From Trichaptum fuscoviolaceum (lineage: Eukaryota > Basidiomycota > Agaricomycetes > Hymenochaetales > Trichaptaceae), in contig CAJSYZ010000011.1 of NCBI GenBank assembly GCA_910574455.1, forward strand, positions 744,001-808,000: a DNA stretch of 64,000 nt. The letters run 5' to 3'. A program made the translations under genes and the position numbers. Numbering within the stretch: position 1 is the stretch's first letter; each line of letters opens with the position of its first letter. Positions 24,209 through 34,778 of this stretch are shown here, in pieces. A model generated the notes under the pieces. That model did no database searches and was not told where the DNA came from. It saw nothing but the letters and a program-made list of their open reading frames with translations.

Positions 24209-25128
24209 AGTAAGCAGTACACTCAAGTTGTCTAAAATAAGCGTGAGAACTTTGGTCGGTGTGAGTGCCAGGCCTGAGGGGCCACCGTGACTGTCCCGAC
24301 ACCTTCAAATTCAAGAAGTTTCCACTCCGCTCGCATTAAAGTTTGCTTGTGTCAGTTTCTCTTCCCATTTCTCTCGTCTTTCAATTTCCTTTCTTTCACT
24401 TTCTCATCATCAAATGGTCAAGCAAATCGGTATGTCAACCGCAACGGGTGGAAGGATTGCTATTCGTGGATCCACCTAAAGAAAACTTGAAGAATCCGGA
24501 ACTTGTACACTTCCAGTGGCATAGTACGTGAAGTTTGAACGTTATTTTGGTGTATCTTCTGCTCTTGTCGACTACCAACAGTTGTTTTTCATCAGCTCAC
24601 GTTATATGGTCTCAGGCTGCCAGTGGGCGGGTCATCAATGATATTCAACAACTTAGGAACACCAATACGGACGGCCTTGGTCACCGTACTAACAGGCAAT
24701 CTGCAACCTCGTTTTTGACAACTATTGCAACAAAGTGCCTCTAACATCCCGCCATCAATGAAGCGTCTCTACTATTACTTAATTTAATATGTGTTCTCTG
24801 TTGCTCCCTTGAACTCCATCCTGATATGCTCATTTGCTCATGCAATTACGTGCCTGTGCAACAGCGCTGAGTGTACAGAATTCTCAAGCTAGTACTTCTG
24901 AGTAAGTATCTTCCGATGGTCGTCGAACCTTCTCTCTTCGTGGAGCTTTCTTCGTAATTATTTTTTTTGATAATTGCCTACATATATAAGCTCCTAGTAT
25001 CGGCAGGTCTCAACTCAGAACTCAGTGGTTTCCAAGTTATCGCATCTTGTTTCCTGCCAGTGCTTCAGCAATATCACTCGTACTCTTACTTTCTGCTCAA
25101 CACTCACTACATCGAACGACCAGCCAAC

Positions 25129-26202
25129 ATGCTCACCGCAGCCGCTTCTCTCGTCGAGCTTTTTGGCAGTGTCCCAAAGATTGGGGAGCTCGTTCAAGAC
25201 TTCGACTTCAGCAAGGTATCAGACTACCCTGGTCATCCTTGCATTGCTGTAGAGTATGAGACTAATTCACAGTTTCTCTCAATAGATGGATGTCAAGGAC
25301 AACACCCGGGAGGATTACCTGACTGTTGCTTTGGCACCGTCATACGGAGAGCTCACCAAAAGCTCAATAAAGTCGATTGACGAGGATCTCAAGGTCATGA
25401 TCGCTGGAACAGTCAAGACGCTCGCCAATATTCCGTCAAGTGAACGCACATGGGATAAGATAGTCAGTACTATGATGCAGTGCTCTATTGTAGAGCCCGC
25501 CGGAGAAGCTATCACGAGGGCGGATGCCCTAATCAAGTCTGGAACTAATGTGTTCAAATTTGATGGATCGCCCGACGTCGCCATCGTTAAAGAGGTATTT
25601 ATTCTTCAGCATTTGGAAACATTTACTTGCGCTTTTAAATCAACGATTTCCGGTCATATTGTTTACCACTCTCCTTAACTCAGGTTGTAACTTGGTTCAC
25701 GAAGCTCATAAATGATGAGGACGTTCTCCGCTCAACCAAGATAGACATCAACGTCCTGGCTCAAATTGTCGCCCAAACAGGAGCAACCATTGACTCCTTT
25801 GAGACTTTCTTCTTCAAGCAAGAGAGGCACGAGAAGACTCTAGTTGACATAGGTATTCTTCGCTTCCCAGACTTGAAGACTCCTCATTTCAAGGTCAGGA
25901 GATGTAGCTCTGCTTGTGAGGTCCTTCGGCTAACTTTAGTCTTAGCTCTATCGCATCCAGCTCACAGCCTGGTCCCAATCAAAGCGAGTTCTAATGGTGC
26001 AAGATGACCAAAATGGAATCACTGGGGGTGAGTCTTGAGGCCTTGTTTCCATGGGCATTATCATGATGGAATAAGATACTAAAAACATATGCCTCTAGAA
26101 TTCATTGTCCGCAAGTTTAAGCCACGCAAGGAGCTGCTCGATAGAATGTCTGGTGATGCCCTCAAGAAAGCTGCTAAGGAGGCAGAAGATATGTTTGCCT
26201 AG
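25129..26202 (+). CDS. Unknown soluble protein, possible Cyt-like fold
   Basis: Starts at ATG 25129 (MLTAAASLVELFGS). Introns at about 25215-25285, 25593-25683, one near 25900-25960 and one near 26030-26098 join the exons; the last begins with EFIVRKFKPRKELL and ends at TAG 26200-26202. The predicted product is about 270 residues, largely helical in the first two thirds (SIKSIDEDLKVMIAGTV, IVEPAGEAITRADALI), then beta-like (LYRIQLTAWSQSKRVLMV). No signal peptide or transmembrane segment is evident. The overall pattern weakly recalls the fungal Cyt-like family that includes cytolysins, but I cannot demonstrate this from the sequence, so treat it as a hypothetical protein. Confidence 0.6.
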
Positions 26203-26339
26203 GTTTGCCGAGATCAGAAATAATTAATAAAGAGCATATATCCTTGATATACGCCGATTATGTTAGAAATCCTATCTGTCTGTTTTGTAAAGTGATAAAT
26301 AAGAAGAGAGAGCGTTTAGTTTGAAAAGTGTTATTGAAT

Positions 26340-27242
26340 TTATGCGCTACCAGTGTTCCCTGAACCCTTAAAATTGACAGCAGATCCCGAAGCTTGTCCC
26401 ACCCTCTCGCAGCGTCGAAGACTCAACGCAGCGGAAATGAATATACCATCGTGCGGCATGAATTCCCTCACTAGCTGATGACCACTGTTCATTCCATACA
26501 TCTGCATAGCACACTGAGGCATCAACAACCTTCTTCACCTACCTATGTTCCTGAAGGTGTAAACCGGTCGTGCCATTCTCCACGGGATGTCATCTCCACA
26601 GTTATGAGCTTTAAACTGCAGGATAACCAAAGCTAGTCCAATTTTCACAAACATCATGAGAAGGATCATCATGTCAATGCAGTCCCAGTTGGTACCGCAT
26701 GATACCCAAAGTCGAGCTATTTCTCAAATCTGTAAATAAGTTTATAGCATAGTCGTAGTGATGTTATGTACTACCTTACTTTTATATCTCACATAGCCAT
26801 AATTTATGTGATGGAGATCAATTATGGAGCCCTTGAATGTGAGAGGGCCGAGGTGAGAGGTCATTCGAGGTACTTTCCGTAAGGGCAGTACGAAGACACT
26901 GCGTAAGAGGCGCGAAGTGAGATATCGGCGATTACGGGCTACGGAGGTGCGGGTACCATAATGAAGGAGTAGAGACATTACATACTGCGATTCCCTTCAG
27001 CAACAACATTGTACAGCTAATATAAATGATCAGTATCCAATGCCAGTGCCTTGTCGGAATGCATTAGACAGATGTCAGCCGCTCAGAATGCGGAGCAAGG
27101 AAGTCTGATGCACGGTGTCTTCCATTTGCTTCAATTTATACTTCCGTTGGTCCATCGCTAGTATAAAGGAAAGTAACTTTGGCCACCTGAGCGCCTCACC
27201 GTGTTCGCACATCTCCAACTTCTGAGCAGGTACGCTGTGCAT
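26340..27242 (-). CDS. Uncertain spliced gene, possible small membrane protein
   Basis: Minus-strand open blocks follow one another with plausible splice sites: a first block from ATG 27242 (MHSVPAQKLEMCEHGE), a block RRYLTSRLLRSVFVLPLRK (about 26930), a hydrophobic block MMILLMMFVKIGLALVILQF (about 26670-26615), and a terminal block ending KGSGNTGSA with a stop at 26340. The hydrophobic block looks like one membrane helix. I recognise no family and could not verify all joins. It would share its upstream region with the HepT-like gene starting at 27300. Confidence 0.25.
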
Positions 27243-27299
27243 ATGATATGTCCTTGGCCGCTGATTCAAACGTTGAAAGGCTAGGTCTGTAGTGAAAAC

Positions 27300-27766
27300 A
27301 TGACGACTACCTTGACACGTCTCCTACAAGCCAGGAATGGCACGAACCTCATTACCAAGTACTTCACTGACAATAACATTACTGAGGATGTGAGTCCCAT
27401 ACATCTGCGTTAGTGACGAACCATTTATTTTAACTGACAATGTGTTGCATAAAATCCGTCTAGAACTTCACGAATGCCCAGTCCGGGACGCACGAATACA
27501 TGGTCCGCGCGGCGATCCTGAAGGAGTTCGAGGCGGTCGCGGAGAACCTGCACTTCAGCCAGGCGGACCCCATTCGACAGACCCACACGGCGTTTTGGCC
27601 GATCGAGAAGCAGATGTACGGGATGCGCGATATCATCGCGCACAAGTACGGCGTGACGCATGTTGATTACAAGATTATCTGGGGCGCGCTCAATCCAGGC
27701 GGGATTCTCGTGAAGACTGTGTTGCCGGTCATCGAGGAGATGATCAAGGAGAATGGGGGACAATAG
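27300..27766 (+). CDS. HepT-like HEPN/DUF86 protein (ribonuclease toxin family)
   Basis: Two exons, 27300-27389 and 27464-27766, joined in phase 0, encode 130 residues, the usual HepT length. The protein follows the DUF86 plan throughout: an N-terminal helix (LLQARNGTNLITKYF), then NITEDNFTNAQ, a central helix AAILKEFEAVAENL (matching the 'ieiIGEA' helix), W-P-IEKQMYGMRDIIAHKYGV, and VDYKIIWGAL before a final helix. The motif RDIIAHKY fits RX4HXY exactly: Arg and His form the HEPN RNase site and Tyr is the residue AMPylated by MntA in bacteria. Bacterial HepT is the toxin of the HepT-MntA pair; the partner-like gene lies convergent, 361 bp away. Exon 2 has about 83% G/C at third positions versus about 60% in exon 1 (my count). 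RNase activity in this fungus is inferred. Confidence 0.85.
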
Positions 27767-28127
27767 GATATCTATATAAAGCAGTAGTGTAAGCGATACA
27801 GAAGTGAATATAGTAACATATGTGTGCACTATGTCCGCATGCATGGTCCAAAAATACTTACACGATTGTTGCCATTTCGTTATGCATCGCAAACGGTATT
27901 TCATATTGTATTGTCTGCGGGTCCCGAGCGAAATGGGTGTTGCGTCTTTCTTCTCGGATTTGTCAATCTTCGTATTTATGTTCAAGATCGGATTATTGAA
28001 GACCGCAAGTAGAGCATATTGCTAGTATCGTGTTCTGATGGAGTGCAGTCATCATGAGCACAAACATCAAGTCAATGTTAGCCCATCGTGTCGTAACAAG
28101 TAGTGCCGCAGTTCTCCCGAAGACGAG
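27767..28127. other. Convergent 3' region between the HepT-like and MntA-like genes
   Basis: 361 bp with no supported gene. Both stop codons face this spacer, so transcripts may overlap. AT-rich next to the GC-rich HepT-like exon. Confidence 0.4.
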
Positions 28128-29120
28128 TTAACCAGGAACAGCAGCATCAGACAGAGCCGGAATCTGCATCCCCCCGCGTCGGAAGCTCTGCTCCGCCATC
28201 TCCACAATCGCTTTCAAGCTGATACCATTGATTCGATCGGATACGGCAGTCCATATATTGGACAGCTGGTCTGCATGAAAGTCGACGGAATCTGATTGTA
28301 GACATTCTCGCACAACCCTTTCGCGGCTGGGGAGCCAGCTGAGGAGCTGTGCGGTTGTGCCGGAGAAAGGGTGGTCGTTGTCGAATTGCACGAGCTTGAT
28401 GACGTCCAGGAGCTTGGATAGGATAGCTTGGCGGAGGTTCTGGGTATCTGGAGATAGAAACTCCTGTATTCGCTCGGTGTATTAAGTGGGATCGTGATTA
28501 GAGAGAATAGCTATGATTCTCACCTGTTTTGAGGGGAGCTCATGCACGATCTCCTTGAATAAGACCGTAGCTCGGATGAGACGGGAGTATCCCTCGCGCA
28601 AGAGTCTTTTGGCCGATTCTTGGCTCTCAACAGGCCAAGAGGGATCACCCAAGACAGTCTTGCACGAAAGAAGAGCCTCCATTTGGACATATCCGAGAGG
28701 TTTTCCCTTCACAACATGTACGATGTCCACCTCTCGCCCGAGTGCTTCCGGCATGACCTCTTGCAGCTCGCTCATACTACCGCCTACGTCGGAGAAGTAG
28801 TCGGCGTCGCTGGCATGGCCGATGATGAGGTCAATGTCGCTATCTGGCCGCTGCGTTCCGCGACTGACAGACCCGAAGACTCCAGCCCACTCGATAGATG
28901 GACAACGTGTTTTCACGTCAAGAAACGCATTCTTTGACAGGTCTTTCAGTCGTTCGACACTGATCTCGGTTGTGGGGATGGAGGATATAGGTGCTGGAAC
29001 AGAATCGGATTGATAGGCCGGCTCTGGCATCGAAGGTGATACTATCTTAAAACGATTAGAAAGACGGCGTATAGACAAAGATCGCACTGAGAGAAGCTGT
29101 CGGTGAGAGAAATGGTGCAT
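28128..29120 (-). CDS. MntA-like minimal nucleotidyltransferase with extended C terminus
   Basis: Exons 29120-28524 and 28463-28128 join in phase 0 (310 residues). The nucleotidyltransferase core is clear: VFGSVSRGTQRPDSDIDLII fits GSX10DXD exactly, and a third acidic residue lies in REVDIVHV, completing the metal triad. The core (about residues 60-160) matches the minimal nucleotidyltransferases that act as AMP-transferring antitoxins to HepT. Two things differ from bacterial MntA. The first 30 residues are rich in Arg/Ser with no acidic residue, resembling a mitochondrial presequence; an alternative ATG at 29030 would remove them. There is also a helical C-terminal extension of about 140 residues that I do not recognise. 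It is convergent with the HepT-like gene. Confidence 0.85.
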
Positions 29121-29330
29121 TTGATTTCAGTTGTTCCAAACGAGAACACATTCATCTACTACTTTAAGGTTTCGCTTAGGGCCGGTTCAAAATATATACT
29201 TCTTATAATTAAGTTACTCAAGTCGACCCTTCCTCCTTCTCGCAAACATTAAGACTGTAGACTGATTGCACATTAGTATTTCTTGTATATCTATTTCTTT
29301 GCTCTATGTAAGTATTTAACATTACTTTCT

Positions 29331-31043
29331 TCAACCGGTCTTCGCCTTCAGCTCCCTCCATAGAGTCATAAACATCAACGCACCGACCCCAATAATTGCG
29401 ATCTCTAAACCGATATAATTAATCATCCCAACTTTTACACCACTGCCTCCCCAAACAGCGCCTGTAACTCTTCCGGTGTAGTTGCTGTATTGTATAGCTA
29501 GCGGGATAGAATTAGATTCACGGATGAACTTGGGCAATATGGCGATGGGTACGTACCAAGACTCGTCGTCTTATTCCAGGAGGCCGGCAGGTGCTTGCTG
29601 AGGAGGCTGAATGTGCAAGTGCTCGCAAGATTGAACCCAAGTGCGACGAGGAACCAGCATACGAAGAAGCCGCCGAATGTCAACGAGCCGTGGGCTGGCT
29701 GCGTGCTGAGAAGGGCAATCGTGATGAGGAGGCCAAGCAAGCCTAGCCCGGTGCCCAGCGCGAGGACGTGGCGGTCTTGAACACGGCGTGCAAAGTAGAG
29801 GTTGAGGAGGAGGAACGGGACGATGGAGATCCCCCCGAGCGCGATGAAGTTACCGGACGCGAAAGGCGACCAGTGAAATGGTGATAGTGGGTAGGTCCGG
29901 GGTGTGAGCTTCGATGTTACGCTCAACAGCCAGGCAGGCGGTTGGGAGAATAATTGAGAATTCGTAACGACAGTGGATGATGATGCGAATACGGGGATGT
30001 TCGACTCCCAAGCGCCAAGGATAAAGAAGTTTGCCATAGAAAACCAGCAAACCGTCGCTATCACACCCCACTGTCCCTTCGTCAATGCGGAGAACCTATT
30101 TCTTCCTGCCGAAACGGGGAGGACTGGCGTGTTCTGGTCAACAAGAGCAATGTTTTCTGTGCGCTCTTCCCTCGGCACGTCCTTGAAGAACAAAGCGCAA
30201 ACGACCCAGAACACGGACCACACGCCCGCCATTATCCACGCCGGGCTGGTGAATCCGTTGAACACGCTGTTCGCGAAGCCCACTTTATACAGGAGCCCGC
30301 CGAAGAACGGTCCCGCACTCATGCCCAAACCCTGTCCGAGGACGAGCCAGCTGGCGAGAGTCGTCCGGCGGCGGACCCCGACGACACGGGCATCGGAGCA
30401 GTAGCGTTTGTTGTACATCCAGAACGTGAACCCAAACCCTTGCACGATGCGGCCGAGTAAGATGAGGTAGAGGAAGTTTGCCTTGTAGGCTAGGCCATAG
30501 AGGATAGACCCGAGGACCATAGACCCGCACGCGAAGTGCAGGGGAAACGCGTATTGGCCTAGATACACATTAGTCTAGGATGCGCGCTATCTATCGGGTG
30601 TAAAGACGGACCTTTATCAAAGTTTGTGAGAGGGATGAGTGCGAGGCCCGAAAATGCTGTTGGGATACCGATGACGAGACCCGAGAATGTCGCCGAACCG
30701 CCCAAATGGTCCGCGTAAGCTGACGACGACGAGACGATGATGAAGAAAGAGATCTAGATGTCTTTTAGTGCTGCACTCTAGACAGTAATTCCGGGTTGCG
30801 TACCTGAAGCAGGAAATTTGAGAGCAGGATGATTACAAGTGACGGTCCTAAGTGCAGTTTGAAGTCTGGGTCGTCGTCACTAACACCAACCGACTCCTGC
30901 TCGTCCGCAAGCTGGACTGAAGCGCCGACCGCCGTCGACCTTTTCTTCAACCTGAACAACCCATGGAGTCCGCCAGACTGCTGTCCCGAAGACTGAGGCA
31001 ACGGATGGGCTTGTAAGGCGTCTTGGACCACTGATGCAGCCAT
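29331..31043 (-). CDS. Major facilitator superfamily transporter
   Basis: Starts at ATG 31043 (MAASVVQDALQAHPLP), with a polar N terminus of about 60 residues, then many hydrophobic helices: LHLGPSLVIILLSNFLLQ, FFIIVSSSSAYADHLGG across an intron near 30760, the motif region YLILLGRIVQGFGFTFWMY, KRYCSDARVVGVRRRTT (cytoplasmic loop 2-3 with basic cluster), WGVIATVCWFSMANFFIL, LLGLLITIALLSTQ and FFVCWFLVALGF. The last exon ends GALMFMTLWRELKAKTG at a stop at 29331. The layout, especially the R-RRTT loop after helix 4, resembles the MFSD8/CLN7-like branch found in fungi. The substrate is unknown. The acidic DEQESV/DDDPDF segment before helix 1 could be a sorting signal. Confidence 0.8.
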
Positions 31044-31489
31044 AGTGGATGGTATGCTGGTCTGAGTGACCGACGCCTTCAGCCTGACGTGTTTTGTACA
31101 CTCGCACTCGTTAAAATTTCAAGGCCGGGGTCGGGGATCAGCGGAGTGCGTCAGGACCACCTGGCTCACTGATGGCTTTGGAAATAAAAAGCGTGAATTG
31201 TACAGGATTTATGATGGGCTTCCCTCTGGCATGGTTAGGTATGATAGGAAAGAGGGACTGCGCCCAAGACGTTGTTACGTTCATATGGACGAGAATGAAG
31301 AGATATGAATATAATGAACCGCAGCACTGCAGCCTGAGTCTGGTCAAGTTCGAGTCCGAGACGGCGATTGCCAGTGACTATTGAATGAGGGCCGATATCA
31401 GCATGCAAGCCAAGTCTTTCTCTGTCTCTCACTCACTCATGTAAACCATTAAGGAAAATCCCCTTTCATTGATCTTCAGCTTCATATGA
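31044..31489. other. Divergent intergenic region
   Basis: Lies between the MFS gene and the pseudokinase-kinase gene. No gene seen; probable shared promoter region. Confidence 0.35.
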
Positions 31490-33994
31490 ATGTTCAAACG
31501 GCCAGTCCATTTTCCGGATTCTTCATCAAGAGGCTTCCACATGAATGGTGCGCATAATGAAACACCGAACACAAGACTGCGCAGACTACTGGCTGAGTTG
31601 ATATCATGCCCCGACTATACGGGAAAGCTTCGTTTTAAGATGCCTCAGAATATTATTCTCCAAGGAGCGATGTCGGACTACTACCGGTGTTCTCTTCCTG
31701 CAGAGGAGGGGCGCGAGAGCAGGATTGTGGTGGTGAAACAGCGTCAGAGGTGTGGATTCCATCAAGTACCACGACCTGTAAGCTCAGCTCTAGACTCGGT
31801 GGTGCTCATCAGGGAATACAGCTAATACAGAGTCTCTACTAGGCCTGCTACGAGGAGCTGCTGATCTGGAACGCGATTAATGGACATGAAAACATTCTAC
31901 CGCTGCTTGGGTACATGAACGACTCCGGAGACTTGTCGATCTGCCCGTCATTGATAGCAGAGTGGTCTCCAAACGGAACCGTGATAGAATATCTCGCTAA
32001 TTATCCAGACTCGGATATTGTTCCTATAGTAAGACGACATGTTATAAGTCTTCAGCTGGTATTTGTGTCCAACCTCGTCTGAACTTTAGTGTCACGGTGT
32101 AGCGAAAGGCTTGGCTTTCATGCATGAAAAGGGGATAATTCACAAAAATGTGAAGCAGGTCTGTACCCATGTTGCTCACGAACACCCACCATACTTAAAC
32201 TTGCATTCTAGAGCAATGTGAAGATTGGAGAGGACGGAAGAGCCCTGCTCTCTGGATTCACGTTGTCCGTCTGGCCCGAACTTCAGGCTAAGATATCCGG
32301 CCTTTCGATGAATACGGATAAAGAGTCGGATGATGTCGAACTGTTCGCGGGCCCTCTCGCGGCGGACGTTTGGGCATACGGAATGACTGTCATGGTAGTA
32401 TGCGACTGGTTGAACTCTTTTTTCTTTGGTTAGCGAGCGGAGGACTAAATGAAATTCGCGATTTTAGTCAATCATCCAGAGACTTCCGGCCCTATCAGAC
32501 CTCACCAGAAAAGAGCACGTGGTGGACATAGTCCTCAGCAGACAGCCTGTGCCGGAGGCGGAGGGTCACCCTGTGTATGGTGGACTCTGGACAGTATGCC
32601 AAGCTTGCTGGCATCCGGACGTTGAGAACCAGCCGACAATGGCGGCGATCGTCGAGGCTTTCGACAAAGGAAATCTTGTCAGTGAGGTTTAAAATCTACA
32701 TACGTTATTCTGTATCTCTCTTATGCACTAGTCTAGGAATCTCTAAGCTCGTTAGCTGTTGCATCGCGCCTCCGACGCACGCTACTGGGCTTCCGGAAAG
32801 TTGACCTGTCGGGCAAGATCGTGCAGCTCGAGGCGCACAACCGGAGCCACGGCGGATTCTCAGACGTGTATTTCGGTCGTTCGATCGTGCACGACAAACA
32901 TGTCGCTATCAAGCGCGTGAGATACCGGCTGCATGATGACCTTCAATTTCTCAAGGTATGCTCTCATCGAGTGTACATATTATACGGGCTGCTGAGTGGG
33001 GCATATAGCATATGGTCCGGGAACTACAGATTTGGGCCAGACTGACGCACAAGAACGTCCTGCCTTTGCTTGGCTACACAACGGACGGCGGACTGTTCTA
33101 CCTTTCGCTCATCACGGAATGGATGAGCAATGGAACAATCATGCAGTATATGAAAGCTGAGAGAGAGAAACCGGTGGATGTTTTATATATGGTTTGTAAC
33201 GAATGCCGCGCCTCGCATTCTCGCTTTGACCTAAACTTTTACTAGGTAAAGGGGATAGCGTCCGGGCTTGCGTACCTCCACACACAGAACATAGTTCACT
33301 CAGATATGAAGTCGGTGCGTCCCTCTGATGTTCCTGGATCTGATATCCCATTAAGCTACTCCCCAAACTCACTTATTTTTACTCCCCAGGGCAATGTCCT
33401 CATCTCTCCTGAGGGCGAGCCTCTTTTGACGGACTTCGGGATCTCGCACATGCTGTCGTCGAGTTCTATCGTGTCGCTCGCGACCGGTACCTATGGTACG
33501 ATGCGGTGGATGGCATACGAACAGATAAATGTCGAAGATGGGCAGGCGACAACACCGTACACGTTTCAGACGGATGTATGGTCTTTCGGGATGACTGTTC
33601 TCGTGCGTCTCTCTCTCTCCCTTCCTTCCCGCACAGTACAGTATGTATAAAATATCTTATTGTCTGCACGTAGGAACTCTTGACCCTTGAAGTACCCTAT
33701 GCGCACCTGCCGATGGACCAGCAAGTCATGATCACGATCTACAAGAAAGGCCTTCCTCCCCGCCCGAAAGCTTACAGTTCGGAATGGTCGGGGGAGTACA
33801 AGCGTTTGTGGGCGATATGCAAGTCGTGTTGGGACTTCGATCCCAAGTCGAGGCCAAGTCTGGATATGATCGTGAATGAGCTAAATCGCATCCGGAGGAA
33901 GTCTGGCAAGATAAATCAGAAGTCTTCAGCTTCAATGGCCAATACTTTTACTGACTCGGAAGACCCTCGTTTGATGATATTACCGCATAGCTAA
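31490..33994 (+). CDS. Tandem pseudokinase-kinase fusion, copy A
   Basis: Ten exons join in phase 0: 31490-31777, 31843-32028, 32090-32158, 32212-32394, 32468-32677, 32737-32955, 33009-33191, 33246-33314, 33390-33602 and 33674-33994, encoding 646 residues. Domain 1 (about residues 25-310) is a degenerate kinase: the Gly-rich loop is GAMSDYYRC, beta3 is VVVKQR, the catalytic loop is IIHKNVKQSNV (Asp lost) and DFG is LSGF. Domain 2 (about residues 335-625) looks active: GGFSDVYFG, VAIKRVR, IVHSDMKSGNVL (Asp kept), LLTDFGISHML, GTMRWMAYEQ, TDVWSFGMTVL. The 59-bp intron 32678-32736 joins the domains, giving SRLRRTLLGFRK in the linker. The order is that of JAK kinases (JH2-JH1), though the family is fungal TKL-like. 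An in-frame ATG at 31541 is an alternative start. Confidence 0.85.
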
Positions 33995-34778
33995 GGTGGT
34001 CTGCCAGGATCTATCATTGCGTCGTGGAGTCTCTTAACGTGGAGGTATTTCTACTTTTTTTCTCCCCAAACTAAACGTGCATAGTGGTATACTAAATGTC
34101 ATATTCATATAATTGTATACTAAAGCCTCGAGAAGTAAATCCATGTCTATTTCAGGTGTGGGTATACGGAAGCTTCGAACATTCATTTCCTTGAACTGCT
34201 TCTTACTCCTTTCTGCTCACGACGGACACCGCAGACGGCGTACGATGATAACGACTTACTCATTTCAAATATGTCCCTGTTATATGCAGGATCGCTGCGA
34301 TGCTGACAGTGATAACCTCCAACGGATCTAACAATCTCTGGTGTACGACCTCAGTTCCGCATACTCTCCGAGCGACTGAGAGCCGTGATGGAGAGGTGGC
34401 AATGAGACGAACGAAGAAACGTGCGAGACTCAGAACGACGACTAGAAATCTAATTCCTTCGTCACCTCTGTGTTTCTCTAATACCATTACAGGTGAGACA
34501 AAATGAGCTCACGTTGCCGACGACGAGGCCGAGTTGAGCGCGACGTTGTACGCGTTGTTGACGGATGTTGATCCGAGACTGCAGCGTGCGTCACTCAAGA
34601 CGCCGAGCACTGTTACGCCTCCGTTTGTTTTCTGAAATCCACCCCCGGGCGGATCTCATACTCACCATGCATTTGTCTTTCTTAAGCTCTAACCTACGCG
34701 CGCGGTTCGCTTCAAGGTTGTTTCCCCGCACCCGCCTCTTTCCTTCCACCTAATCACCGTTGATAGAGCACACCAGGC
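33995..34778. other. Intergenic region
   Basis: No supported gene. It holds the 3' end of the kinase gene and the promoter of the lysine-pathway gene. Confidence 0.3.

Larger units (their letters stand above)
23138..25128. other. Long intergenic region with two palindromes
   Basis: No supported coding region over nearly 2 kb. It contains the 18-bp palindromes listed separately and many short ORFs without domains. A pyrimidine-rich patch at about 24300-24410 could be promoter-like but has no clear downstream gene. Confidence 0.3.
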
